Source: Adiantum capillus-veneris
Lineage: Eukaryota; Streptophyta; Polypodiopsida; Polypodiales; Pteridaceae
DNA length: 64,000 bases
Direction of reading: 5' to 3'
NCBI GenBank assembly: GCA_014529385.2
Contig: CM043944.1
Span: 55,723,768-55,787,767 of the forward strand
In this document: positions 1 to 11,246 of the stretch, in pieces
How the letters are laid out: each line of letters starts with the position of its first letter
How positions within the stretch are numbered: position 1 is the first letter of the stretch
Translations under genes and position numbers: made by a program
Notes under the pieces: generated by a model
Told to the model about the DNA's origin: nothing
The model's input: the letters and a program-made list of their open reading frames with translations, nothing else
Database searches by the model: none

Positions 1-1792
1 CTTGCTTTGTGACAGTTGCGTACTCGATGCCCACCATTGCTGCCAAGATGTTATCGTAAATGGACCTTCACCTATGTTGATGGAGAGAGATGATTTCGGT
101 TAGTAAGGGGGCTAGTCTGATGGCTACAGCTTTAGCAATAATTTTATAGGCCACCGACATCATAGTTATAGGGTGCCAGTGTTTTAGTTGAGAGAAACAG
201 ATCTGTTTGGGGATGGGTTTGATAAGCCCTTTCTTTACACTTCTCTCCAACAACCCTTCGACAATGGCTTTATTGGCCAGCCTTGTGATTGGGACCTTGA
301 GATCGTCCCAAAATTCTCTATAGAATTCCAACGTCATCCCATCCCAACCAGGGGACTTTTCCTTGCCAAGGGCTTGCAATGCTAGTGGACATTCGTCTTC
401 AAAAAATGCTAGTGGACATTCGTCTTCAAAAAATGCCCTTTCCAAGGAATTAGCTTCGGAGTGGGGGATCTTTTTCTTCACACTCTGAAGTAAGGACCAT
501 CTAGCTTCCTCCACTTCTTGGGACTGGGTCCAATGATTTGACTAAGATAGGTCAGCATCAGACCAGCCATCTCATCCTGGTTATGAACTACTGTCCCTTT
601 CTCATCTTCGAGCGAGCGGACGTGGCCTCGGTTCTTCTTGATTTTTAAAGCCCTAAAAAAGTGAGCTTGATTAGAGGCTTCAGGTTGTAGGAAAGTCTCC
701 CTGGAGAGAAGCCTTGCCTTTCTAATATCTTCTAACTGCTCATTAGCAAGATTAGATTTGGCTTCTAGCCATCACTTGTGCTCATCCTTAGTAGCAAGCC
801 CATTGGGTTTTTTGGAGGTAAGCACCTGTACCTCCGGTGTAAGATGCAGAAGGTGTACCTCCCTATAGCTTTCTTAATTTCGGGGCCTGAGGTTTTGATT
901 GCTTTCTCGATGCTCCCAGCAAAGAGGTCCCACGCATTGTGTTTGTTGAGGTCGACATCTTTTTTGAGCTTACCTAATGCTTTCTTGGTTATATTCCTAA
1001 AAAGAGGGTCTTTGAATAGGTGTGCCTTTGTTACCAATAGTTTTTTTCCACCTCTTGGGGTCTGCTCCTCCCTTGTATTCTTCTTAAAATGAATGTGCAG
1101 AGGTATGTGATCCGATAGGCTTTTTGTTGGGACTACCTTCATCTCCATCAACGACGGTATCCACTCCGCTTGGTGTGAGCAATAGAATCTGTCCAGCCTG
1201 GAGGCAATGCGGGCATACTGGAGGCTTGTGTAGGTGAACTCGGGCGTGCTATTCCATGGGCCGATTTCCCATAAGTCGATCATCATCGATTTTTCGCACA
1301 AACTTTGCCATTTAGACCTTTCCGAGCCAACCAACATATTGGAGGGTCCTGTTCTATCCTTGCTCTTTTCTACCATATTGAAGTCGCCAACCAACAACCA
1401 CTCACCTTCAATAGTAGTATCTTTAAGATGCATCCATAGTTTAGCTCTGTCTTTTGCATTGCAAGGGCCGTACACATTCACAATGGTGAAGGGATACCCT
1501 TCCCATCTAATTCTAATCCCCAGGATCCTGCCGGATAGGTGGTTTAGAACCAACTTCGGCTCCAATTCTTTGTCTACAATACTGAGGACACCACTGAAAC
1601 CATTACTTCCTTCTAGAATACTAATTTCTTTCCTAGCGCCTGCTTTCTCTTGCTATAGGCATCTAAATGGTGTTCCTAGATGGCCCAGTAGTTGATTGCC
1701 TTCTCCTTTTTTATTTCCTCCCAGAATATGGTACTCTTCTTACGGGTTTTCAACCCCTTTACGTTCCACGATTGGATAGTGAGAGACTCCAT
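1..1792 (-). mobile_element. Decayed LINE (non-LTR retrotransposon) ORF2, endonuclease plus start of reverse transcriptase
   Basis: Read leftward from an ATG at 1792, this encodes an APE-type endonuclease: SWNVKGLKTR at the N-terminus, an EHHL motif after an in-frame TAG near 1678, then VGDFNMV, SRLDRFYCS and SDHIPLHI in the main open stretch (1565-765). A linker reads on in another frame (about 765-540: NLANEQLEDIRKARL, HFFRALKIKKNRG). The reverse transcriptase N-terminal region follows at 514-68 (KSPGWDGMTLEFYREFW, then HWHPITMMSVAYKIIAKA, where the family usually has RPI). At least one stop and three frame changes break the reading, so it is dead. The catalytic RT motifs lie beyond the left window edge. 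The EN-linker-RT order is that of plant L1-like LINEs. Confidence 0.85.
380..433. repeat. 27-bp perfect tandem duplication inside the LINE RT
   Basis: Two adjacent identical 27-bp units (380-406 and 407-433). The duplication is in frame and repeats nine residues (AFFEDECPL) just before the conserved GWDG block of the LINE reverse transcriptase. It looks like replication slippage after insertion. Confidence 0.9.
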
Positions 1793-2263
1793 CATTAATG
1801 AGGGGTTCATTTGGAAAGAGGATCGAATTCTTCAGTATCCGAATCATTCCCCCCCTCCCTCTCCTTGGTCTTAGGAGAATCCGGAGGTTCAAAGTCTAAG
1901 GATTTTTTTTCTTGCAGTGTTGCAAATGGATTGTGTAGTGGGACAGTGAACCCCCCTCCTACATTTGTCTTAAAAAAAGGCTAGAAAAGCCTATTCAAAA
2001 CTACCTTCTTCAATGCCCTTGTCCCGTTAAATCTACACAACATTAACCTTAATCCCTAAAAATTAGAATTCTTTACAAGACCCATGCAAAGTCCATATTT
2101 CTCTTAATGATCCCTTGGCAAATCTCTCGTTGAGGCAACCCCCTCGAATCCCCTCACTCTATATGCCCTACAATCAACAGTTCCCGCCAGCCCGTGGTGA
2201 GTGTAGGGACACACGAAGGGCGCACACAGCCCAATACAACAAATTTACACTATTGCAAGTTCC

Positions 2264-2920
2264 ATGGTAGAACGCAAAGGAACACCCTCGACACCAAGAC
2301 GCATTCGATCCTTCGTGGTCCCCCCTCAAGTAGATCCATTCAACCACATCCAAGCTGAACTCAAGGAGTTGAAGGTAGAGTGTCGCGCTCAAAATGCGCC
2401 TCACCACCCTCGAAGCCCGACTCCAATTTCTCAGATCTCAAAAACAAGCAGACACGGATGGCATTTTAGCCAAGGCGAAGAAAGTAGAGCACACATTTAC
2501 CCAAAATGTAACCTCATTAGCCACTCAAAGCTAAGAGAATGTTAACATTGTCTCCTCCAAAGTGGAAGAGTGCTTGCAGGAGCGCCGGCATCGAGAGGTC
2601 TTGCATTGACCGTTTGTATCGGTGACTTGCCCTCCACTTGGTGGAAAGAGGGTAACAACTTTCCTGCTACGCTAATCAAGCGCAACGAGGACATCCAACC
2701 CGTCAAGTTCGATGCCTCCACCATCGAGTGCGTACACCATGACCACCACACCAACCAAGGGAGCCTTGTCTTCAAAACCAAAGAGGACCGCGCGGCACTC
2801 CTAAAACAAACTCTCCTTCTAAAGAGCACAACCATCTGGCTTAATGAAGCTCTAACACCCATGCAACTCAAGATGAAGAAACAAGAATTGCAAAATGTGA
2901 GAAGCACGGTCTACACGTAA
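2264..2920 (+). pseudogene. Decayed LINE-type ORF1 (coiled coil followed by RNA-binding domain)
   Basis: The first frame opens at 2264 (MVERKGTPSTPRRIRSF) and gives a charged helix (HIQAELKELKVECR). The helix continues only in another frame (LEARLQFLRSQKQ, SKVEECLQERRHRE) with a stop inside. A third frame from 2570 carries LALTVCIGDLPSTWW and ends with RAALLKQTLLLKSTTIWLNE and ALTPMQLKMKKQELQ. A coiled coil followed by an RRM-like domain and a 'T-x-I-x-L-N-E-x-L-T-P' tail is the usual build of LINE ORF1 proteins that chaperone the element RNA. It lies on the opposite strand to the ORF2 at 1-1792, so the two are not one element as they stand. At least two frameshifts and one stop are present. 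Confidence 0.6.
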
Positions 2921-3208
2921 ATAGGCTGTCTATCGTGGTGGTAGAACCAGAATTGAGGAGTTTCCGGCATGAAAAGGCCCATAGCATTCTCCCCCCTTTT
3001 TTTCCATAGCGACCTTTATCGCATTAGCAACATGTGTTGCAATTTGGTTGTAAACACCCCCAACCACTTCATTCCCCTTCCCACTTTTCTTTCTTGCCAC
3101 ATTTGCCTTGGCCTTTGTAAATTTGACACTCTTTTGTTAGAGGAGTGCTTTTGTATGTCCCGTATTTCAATCCCATGGGTCGCATTTGACCTCCGAAGAC
3201 GATAATAA

Positions 3209-3210
<2 letters not shown>

Positions 3211-3262
<52 letters not shown>
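3211..3262. repeat. (CT)n(CA)n compound microsatellite
   Basis: CT repeats from 3211 to 3245 run directly into CA repeats to 3262. Apparent reading frames across it are repeat artefacts. Confidence 0.95.
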
Positions 3263-6200
3263 TGCAAAAATTGGCACGACAAATCTCTCTCTCAAGCTCT
3301 CTCTGCGCAATCGACTTGGACAAGTCATTATATGCTTTGCTGCTACAAATTTAAGCCAATGCCTTCATCCGTTTTTTCTTAAACAATTGCTTTTTTCACT
3401 TTCTGTGTACAAAGTATTTCCAATTTCTTGCTAAATGTCTCTTTCCAATCAAAGGAAGTCAAGTGGCACTTCTCTCCTTCCTCATTTCTCCATTAGATAA
3501 TCAAGGTACCACGCATTAAATATTGAAAATTTCGAATGTCGAGAAAGGTTGTGGACATAGTTAAAAAGGGGCCAATATTTTCGAGGTGACTTTTCCTCTC
3601 CTCGACGATCAAAACACGATATGCCCCCCGAATGATGGGATGCGCCACGAAAAGCAAGAGAGTTTTGAGCGCGTAAAGGTCCTTTGGATTTTGGGCAGGA
3701 CTCACTAGGCACATCCTGCGAAAACGACAGACAATGCTTGGCATAACGACTGTCCATGAGCGCGGGATTTTGTCAAAGAAGCCGGGCTGCTGATGAACGG
3801 AATGCAAGAGGAATGACTTAAAGAGTGTATTTCAACCGTGTCCTGTCAAAAGTTGAAGCTACAGATCGTCGGTGATCAGGTAAGCGGACCAAATGGCCAG
3901 AGGTTCCTGCACACATGCGTTCCAGCCAGCAGATGTTTCCATTCATGCTGCTGCTTCGCCTGTCAAAGGGTCCATTGCAGATGCAAAAACCTGCTAGGAA
4001 CAACATTTTGCAGTGCACTTCTTCATTGGCGCCATTGGCACCATGTTTCAGAGTAGATGGTGGTGGTGGGTCACTCTCACCTGTGGAGGCCATCAGCGCA
4101 GCGCACGGTGCACCCCTCTCAAATTTAACCACGCCTAAGTTTGGTTATAAATTCATCATCTCATATAGGGAAAACAAGGAACCCAGTCGCCTGGTGTCAC
4201 CACTTACAGTCCAAGATAAACTCCCGTTGATATATTTTCCCTTATAGAGAGGGGAGAACACTCTTTCCCCAGCAGTCCTGCAACATCCGCGAAAAAATGA
4301 CTGGATACTGCCCAAAAGAACCCAAGTACATCCACTTTATCTGCAAAAGGCCAAAAGCACCCAATCAAAGAGTGTCATCTAAGCACCCACACTGAGGGCC
4401 GACACTTGATGCCCACGTACATGACTTAAATCCTTCCAGCCAGTGCTCGAAAAATACTTTTTTCCAAAAACTTGGCAGACCTACATATGTGAAACAACGG
4501 AGGTATATTGACAAAATTTGAAGGTTTTTACATCAAAATACACTAATTTTTGCAATTTTTTGTAGGTTTTCTCACCTTCAAAACTAAAACTTAGAGGTAA
4601 ATTTCAAAATTTGTAGGTGGGATTACACTAAACCTAGGTTTTTTTCGAGCACTGCTTCCAGCATTTGACCCAGCAAATTCCACTGTTCATTAGGTGAATG
4701 ACTACAAGGCATGTCTGATAACTCGAGGGTACATAAATCCATACAGACAAGGTATGTGTACACAATGTAATACTTCTCTCTGCTGCATGTTAACGCTCCA
4801 GCAGCACTACAATGTTGTTTGGTTACTACAGAAAACTCGAGACATGAATTGGCACCTTCGGTTAATTTCAGACTTCAATATTGAAATTAGAAGACCAATG
4901 AACAAGGGCAGTCAGAGCGTTAAGATCAATCCTTTGACATATATGTATTCAGGAAGAAGACCTTCCCTCCATGAGCTTGATACATAAAAGGGGTGGAAAG
5001 TGGCATTGATGACAATTCCACCCACTGTTGTAGGCAACATGTACAATAAAATCGGCATGTCCTCACTTGTCACCAGCCGGGCTGCTCCGAATGGCTGTGC
5101 TTTTTATGATCTGCACAAACATTACAGCCCATCAACACAAACAAAGACTTCAGGCACAAAACCATACATTCAGGAAGCATCACAAACTTCTCAGGACAAT
5201 AAGTTTGTGACTACAACAATTGTATCAACACCGCTATTGAGACAGATGAGTGAAGCAGTTCTTGAAGTCTGAATAGAAACACGGAGGATCCATTGTATAA
5301 TCATTTTAATATACCACGAGAGTTCAGGAGGATAGGTTTTCTATTTTTTAAAATATAAGCAATTGGACAGAGATAAACGGGTGGAAAATCTCCATTGATT
5401 CATCAAAGTAAAGGGGTAACTCTATTCATGTCAACACTTTTAACAGGGCTTTATTAAGTACCCTGCGAGCACACGTTATATAGATGGTTCTTAACAGTGG
5501 ACGCCCTGAGAATAGAACACCCGGTTAAGTTAATACACCAAAACAACAAACATACTACTACACAAACGAGCTTGAGTGATACTTAAGCACAACATCACCT
5601 GCTCCCTGAACACCTAGAGCTCATCACCAGATACAGGTGAACTTGGAATTGTTACACTAGAGACCTTACTGATCGAGATGGGTAGTCCTTCAGGCTTTGA
5701 TCCATTCTTTTAAACAAAACTATAAATTTACATAAACACTTGTATACGTAGATTTACATGTAGCAACATATGAAACATTGCATCCAAAAGGTTGCATCTT
5801 ATCTTATCTCGGATAATCCATAGTCACTAGAGACCATGGTAAAGAGCTAAACTCAAGGGGACATGTCATTTACCTCAATAACCCTTGCAAAATATAAGCC
5901 ATATTTAAGTGAACGTGATGCAAGAACCAGAAAGACAAACAAGATCGCCAAAAAAATGTCGAGGTTTTGACTCTCGATGTTAAATAGGCCAGAAAACTGC
6001 CCATACCTTACATCTTGCAAAAAAATATCTAGTTCAAATATAAACCTATGTTAATTTGTTAGAAAAAGCCATGTTAGGCATACTTAATCATGGGAATGGC
6101 TCCCCATCAAGCACCAGTCAACCCAAACCCTCATTCCATGACTTACCATCTTGAGACCACTAACTGAAGTCATAGAAACTCAGCTCCGAATAAAGTGCAC

Positions 6201-7247
6201 ATTTACCCTTTCGAGAAATAGGGGCACATTAACAAAGCAATTGTTGCACCTATGTACACATGCAGGCATAGATAATAGGAAGAAAGTGACAAAACAATTG
6301 ATGGCATAGCTAGTCGCATATACATAGCTAAGGTTCACAACACAAGAGTGAAGCAATCAAAAAAAGCTATTGTGCCTTGTAGAAATGACTAAAAACTAAA
6401 CAAGAAGTAAAGTCACGCGACTAAAATCCTCAGAGTAATAAGTTTTGTTACCCCGCAACATTTTAGGGGGAAGAAGCATCTCAACAGATTGAATCCAGCC
6501 ATTCATTGGCACAGCTAGTGGCCCCATAGAACAACCTAGCAAAGCTAAGTTGCAAATTGCGCTACACACCGAATTGGTAGAACCCCAAGAAATGTTGAAA
6601 CATTTTGACTGCACACATTTAACCCTAGGACAACCTGACATCCTCTAAATATTGAAGGTAGTTGAAAATGTGCTGCAGAAGTGCACCTTTGGACATCAGC
6701 CCCGCATCACTCTCACATAGATGTTCACACCCACATTTCCAGGTCTCCCTTGCCTGCTCCGCTTTCTCATCTCCCACTTCTGTCCCAAGAGTCGCGGGGA
6801 TTGGAAAATCCAGCCCAGTCTAGTTCCCTTTTTCGCACTCATTCATTCCATGTGCCTTAGATCCCTCCCCATCCTCATTGATTGCTCACAGAGATCGTTC
6901 TTTACACTCTAATTGGGAGCTATAAAGGACGCGGACATATTCTTCCTCTCAAGACACGTTTTGTTCCAGACACCATACGGCGCTCATTATCATCAACACT
7001 GTACACATTCAAAATGCACTCTTTCTCGAAGGACAGAGATGTTCACGCAAAGAGGACAAACAGTGTCCATGAACATGCATACATACATAACATACAGAGC
7101 TCCCATACATGGCAGTTCTCAGCTTACACATACTGCATACATGTCTCTGCATATACGAGATTGCTAAACATAATTTGGAAAGAATAAGACAGTTGCTACA
7201 GCAAAAACTTCCGCCTTCAGCCAAATTAGAAAAGACAGTGATAGTAC
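3263..7247. other. Non-coding spacer, HY5 downstream side
   Basis: No reading frame here resembles a known protein and no LTR or repeat pair was seen. As HY5 is on the minus strand and its last coding exon was not located, this stretch should hold its third intron, final exon and 3' UTR, but I could not pick the exon with confidence. Short ORFs at 4694-4987, 5000-5272 and 6396-6641 have no recognisable motif. Confidence 0.5.
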
Positions 7248-8320
7248 CTTGCGCAACATGGAGTTCTCTTGCTGCAAGGTGGACAGCTTCTCCTCTAACT
7301 CAGCATTTCTCTGCTCCAACTCCTTGGTTCGAGTTTCTAGGTCACTTAAGTATGCCTTCTTTCTCTCTCTTGCTTGCTGGGCAGAGACTCTATTTCTCAA
7401 CAATCTAGGGGCAGATGACAGTTATAACGCCAGACATGTACAGGAGCAAACTAATGCAGATTACACACAGGATGGTACAAAACAGAACACAATGCTTATT
7501 GCATGAGTACACTTCCATCAAAACATGCGAGTCTATGAGTAATATTATAACACTTGAATGGTTCATCGTACCTCTTCATTCTCTTGTGTTCCTTCTCAGC
7601 TGGCAAGGCATTCCTCTTGCGACCACCCTGATGCTTTCCAGATGCACCCCCTGATGAGGTTGTCTTTCCTACCATTTCTGGCACCTTTCTCACATCTGAG
7701 TCACTATCATCACCTACAAGTGACAATCATCCAGCCGCAACCCTAGTTTATTCACCAACAAAAATACATACAACCTTAAAACTAAACGATTGAATCTGAT
7801 CAACATCACTGTAGGTGACAATCATCCAGCCGCAACCCTAGTTTATTCACCAACGAAAGTACATACAACCTTAAGACTAAATGATTCAATCTGATCAACA
7901 TCACTTTGCACAGCTTGCTATTCCTTTATGAATTTTCATTGAACACGCAAATACTCTTGTAGAGGAAGATTCAAATTATACAATCTCAGTACTAGTTTAT
8001 TCAACAAAGAGTACACACAACCCTAAAACAATCTGATCAGCACCATACACTTTCAAGGATTGCTACGACCTTCCCCCCGCACACCACCCCCCCCAAACGC
8101 ACACACTCCCAAATACACACTTACAACCTGCACAGGGATCATTTAATCACACGTCCAAAATACCCCTCAAGTTCAAGTTCACAAAGGAGCACCCTTGCAA
8201 GCGCTGGAACCACTTCAGACAAAAGACATTCATAGTCCACACTGCCAGATACACAGTTCTGTGGCAAAGATGCTCAAAGTACAAACTTGCGAGAAAACAT
8301 GAAGCTCACACATTGGCCGC

Positions 8321-8402
<82 letters not shown>

Positions 8403-8423
8403 TGTGTGTGTGTGTGTGTGTGT

Positions 8424-8478
<55 letters not shown>

Positions 8479-8638
8479 TATTATCACGTGTATGATTCAT
8501 GCACCTCCAAAAACTGTTGTCAAGTAGCATACCCTCTTTACTAAGCTGATCAACCGATCCCGTCATGATCTCCATAGGGGCAGGCTTCTCTTCAGTACTC
8601 CCACGAGGAGAACTCATGCCTGAAGTTGATGCCTGCAT
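7248..8638 (-). CDS. HY5: HY5-type bZIP transcription factor (ELONGATED HYPOCOTYL 5 family), three coding exons, last exon not found
   Basis: HY5 is a nuclear bZIP activator of light-regulated genes that binds ACGT-core DNA and is degraded through the COP1 ubiquitin ligase in darkness. Exons on the minus strand are 8638-8533 (35 codons plus 1 nt, starting [13 protein letters not shown]), 7713-7572 and 7404-7248. Splice sites are consistent: donor G|GTATGC after 8533, acceptor TTGTAG before 7713, donor AG|GTACGA after 7572, acceptor CCCCTAG before 7404, donor AAG|GTACTA after 7248, with phases 1, 2 and 0. The joined protein has the acidic COP1-interaction motif [13 protein letters not shown] spanning the exon 1/2 junction, the linker [16 protein letters not shown], and a bZIP with basic region [16 protein letters not shown] and a leucine zipper ending QQENSMLRK (about 134 residues so far). 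HY5 proteins normally end about 25-30 residues later, so one short exon is missing. HYH-like paralogues are the main alternative; the N-terminal COP1 motif and zipper favour HY5. Confidence 0.93.
7721..7905. repeat. 95-bp tandem duplication in HY5 intron 1 next to the 3' splice site
   Basis: Two near-identical direct copies (about 7721-7815 and 7816-7905; shared TGACAATCATCCAGCCGCAA) differ by a few substitutions. The copy boundary recreates a CCTACAG acceptor-like sequence on the minus strand near 7811-7817, upstream of the true TTGTAG acceptor at 7714-7720. Confidence 0.9.
8326..8475. repeat. (CT)37-(TG)n-(AG)n compound microsatellite in HY5 intron 1, self-complementary
   Basis: A 74-nt CT run (8326-8399), about 26 nt of TG (8401-8427) and about 48 nt of AG (8428-8475). 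The CT and AG arms are complementary, so the single strand or the pre-mRNA could fold into a hairpin of up to about 48 bp with a TG/CA loop. It begins 57 nt downstream of the exon 1 donor on the transcribed strand. Confidence 0.95.
8475..8490. promoter_or_regulatory. ACGT core plus G-box (CACGTG) in HY5 intron 1
   Basis: AACGTA at 8475-8480 and CACGTG at 8485-8490 lie between the microsatellite and the exon 1 donor. HY5-family bZIPs bind ACGT cores and Arabidopsis HY5 activates its own promoter, so an autoregulatory site is possible. The sequence match is direct; function is inference. Confidence 0.4.
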
Positions 8639-9006
8639 TTTTGTGAACCGATAATAACAGAAGGGAAGACCAGCTTGTAGCCAATCTTACATACCTGCTG
8701 CTAAGATGCAACCGTAAGCAAGAAATGAGCTTCGAGTTCTATTCAAGAGCTCCACGAAGAACGCCCGTTTAATCTCATACTCAGAACTAACCGCTTCGTG
8801 CTCTCGAAGATGACGAAGACAAACTCAATCTGCCAAATCTGCAACAAACGTGTAGAAGCCGGGGAAAGAGAGGAAAGCTGATCAGAACTGGGGCTGGGGG
8901 GAGGAGAACATAGTAACGTAAAGCTCAGATTGCAGGAGAAGGGATGGAGCTGTCGGGCGAAGTCGAAGGAGCAAGCAAGTTCAGCTTGTAGATTCAAAGA
9001 AGCCAA
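8639..9006 (-). other. Probable HY5 5' leader with a possible leader intron and an upstream ORF
   Basis: Upstream of the HY5 start, the minus strand has a consensus donor CAG|GTATGTAAG (GT at 8694-8693) and, overlapping the start codon, ATGCAG|GC, which could serve as its acceptor (exon would start at 8632). If so, translation would begin at the next Met (MSSPRG) or upstream. An 87-codon ORF (9006-8743, MASLNLQAELACSFDF) ends before the donor and matches no family known to me. If transcribed it would be a uORF. The intron would be short (about 62 nt), so the simple ATG at 8638 stays preferred. Confidence 0.4.
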
Positions 9007-9660
9007 AACCCAAAGCTTAAATCTTGCCTTTAAACTGTAACGAAGCGAAGGACAAATGGGAATGCTGGCAGGCAGTCATCAGAAAGGTCCATCGCCAGAC
9101 AAGCGGGGGTCTTTTCAGCCATGGCCGCCCTTTTCACACTGTAGAGAGGGTATGGGGGGTAAAGCTGCAACTCCGCTTCCTGAAGAATCCTGCATCAAGT
9201 TTGATTAGCCTATATGAGCTCTTGATTCACTGATCTAGTCCCTTGACACAATGTACTTTTTCTCCAGCGACGTGGAGCTCTGCCAGCCATGCCCTTTACG
9301 TGCCTTCGTGTGTGCAATGTGCGTATTTGCACACAAAGTGCCTCTCTATGACCATCTCATTTACAATCCTATAGGTTAGCGGCCTTTCGCACGCAGTACT
9401 CTTGACCTAGGGTGAGATCTATAAAAATTGGAAAATGACTCACGATGTCGGTAACAATATTAGAACAAGGCAATGGTAGTAGTCTCTCCATTAAGGTGCC
9501 AAAATGCTAGCCTCCCCACTTCACTCTGCAAAAGTGGAAATTGGCGTGTTACGTTACCTAGCAACATGCAGGCGGCCTTTGAGAGGGATTCATGCAAAGA
9601 GACAATCTTGGTTATTACATACTTAGTCATTCTCACCCATGTCACACATCGCCAGTGCTT
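8968..9660. repeat. HY5 upstream segment, copy 1 of a dispersed duplication
   Basis: This stretch, covering the start of the leader and the upstream flank of HY5, aligns in direct orientation with 17435-17990. Shared blocks include AAGCCAAAACCCAAAG, AAAGCTGCAACTCCGCTTCC, TTTACGTGCCTTCGTGTGTG, CTCCATTAAGGTGCCAAAAT and TTCATGCAAAGAGACAA. It holds ACGT cores at 9270 and 9298, both possible bZIP sites. Confidence 0.85.
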
Positions 9661-10669
9661 GAAATTGCAACCCTTCCCACCCTTCCTTAGGGGTCTAGCC
9701 CTGCACATGCATGGCACTTTTGTGATAGGCCTTCCCAGTGAAGAGCATGCCATTCAGAGGCCCCTTCCCAATAGACGGGTCCTTTGAAAATAAGCCTTCA
9801 CTAGGAAGGGCAAGTTTTGAAAATGCCTTTCAAAGATAAATTCTATAAAGCAACCCAAAAAAAATCAAAGTAGAAGGTTGCTTAGTTAAAACATGAGCGT
9901 AAGTTCTAAGGTGTAACTCAGATGTGCTGTATTCAGGATCGACTCGTTTTAGTTTGAGCTTTGTGGTGGTAGGAAGTTTCTCCGATAGATTATAATTTGC
10001 TGTCGTGTGTCGTTTTGTCTTCCTATCCATTGGACATGTTGGGGTGGTGTGGCAAGGACCTCGATGTGGTGGCATCCGCTGCTCAAGATCTGTGTCCAAA
10101 TATATTGTTTGTAAGATCCTAGTCTTTATGGTGTTTATGCTCCTTGTGGCATGTGATGCACATGGGGTTTTCATGGTCTGTAATGGTGGGTTGCGGGTCC
10201 GTATAAAAGCCAAGACACTTGTAGTGTTTTTCTTCTTTAATATAAATAGCTCCTATTGAGCATTGCTTATATATTAGAAAACAAAACAGAGCCTAAGCTC
10301 TAAGGTGGTAAATTATAAGTTTAAATTTATTGAAAATTTGAATCCCACCACCTAAATCAAAGAAGAGATAACACTTTTTATATGTTATTTTTAATTAAGA
10401 CCTTCAAAAAATCAAAATGCGACAAGATTTGAGAGTGGCAGCTCACTAGTTATGCTTTTTATACAGATGTAGATGCTTTGCAATGCAAAGTTTGATGCAA
10501 CCAAACTTGTGATGTGTGCAACGTGCATGATGATTCTAGAATCTAGCGACCTCTAAGCTCCTCCTCTAATGTCCTAGCCTCTAGCGCATGTGTGAACAAA
10601 ATTGAGTTAAGGCATGAATCTTTTAAAGGAAATGAGGAGATAGCATTGAGGCTCAAGGAAACAAGTCAT

Positions 10670-10726
<57 letters not shown>

Positions 10727-11056
10727 GCATTTATGGCCTCTGCATGGCTTCACATGAGAGATGAACACTTTCTATGTACACTTCTTTCTCTCGTTGCGTC
10801 ACCCACTGCCCTCTCTCCTACTTGCAGCTATAGCATGCAAGTAGGAGCATGCCCGTTGAAGGGCCACTATATGCCAAGAGAATCTCGAACCACATCTTGG
10901 CCCCTAGCCTCTACCCTTGCACAAACTTCTAGATCATGTTGTCCATGCCTTTGTTGCAATAGGCATTGACCAAGACACCTTCCTCTTCTTCTTCTTAGAG
11001 GGCCTTACCTCGTTGAATTGCCTCCCTCCTCTTCCTTTTGTCAGAGGGCCTCACCT
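9661..11056. other. Non-coding spacer upstream of HY5
   Basis: No convincing coding sequence. The stretch 9960-10255 ends in a TTTTTCTTCTTTAATATAAATAG-like tail of the kind seen at plant LINE 3' ends, but there is no coding remnant to prove it. A CT microsatellite is annotated separately. Confidence 0.45.
10672..10723. repeat. (CT)n microsatellite
   Basis: An uninterrupted CT run of about 52 nt. Confidence 0.95.
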
Positions 11057-11246
11057 TGAAGGAGTACGAGCGGAAGTGCGACGCGAGAGAGAGTGCAAGA
11101 AGAAGCACGACGATATGGTGAACTCGCTCTACTGTAATGTGTAGAGCATAGTGAGTTCTTATTAGGTTTTTACAAAAGAATATGTGTACATACCTGGCGG
11201 CCCGCCCACTTACCTGGGCGACCACATTGGGCTTTATACCCCAACA
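11057..11246 (-). repeat. 3' LTR of copia element 1
   Basis: Direct repeat partner of 16413-16604. On the minus strand it starts TGTTGGGGTATAAAGCC and ends CTCCTTCA. A polypurine tract (AAGTGGGAGGT on the minus strand) sits at 11247-11257, the normal position for plus-strand priming. Confidence 0.96.

Noticed and set aside
6620-6690. Candidate HY5 exon 4 on the minus strand (after TTCTGCAG, reading HIFNYLQYLEDVRLS and a stop)
   Set aside because: An acceptor-like site and a short open tail exist, but the sequence does not resemble known HY5 C-termini and there is no good pyrimidine tract.
7009-7224. Alternative HY5 exon 4 (minus; acceptor TATGCAG, Cys/His-rich tail RHVCSMCKLRTAM)
   Set aside because: Composition is unlike HY5 tails and several overlapping AGs fit equally well, so no choice can be supported.
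8230-8638. ORFs reading through the CT/TG/AG tract (for example poly-Leu-Ser and poly-Arg-Glu proteins)
   Set aside because: They are microsatellite artefacts inside HY5 intron 1. The same holds for ORFs across the other AG, CT and AC arrays.
9960-10260. Possible LINE 3' end or small gene upstream of HY5
   Set aside because: The T-rich and TATAA-like end is suggestive, but no LINE domain or target duplication could be read.
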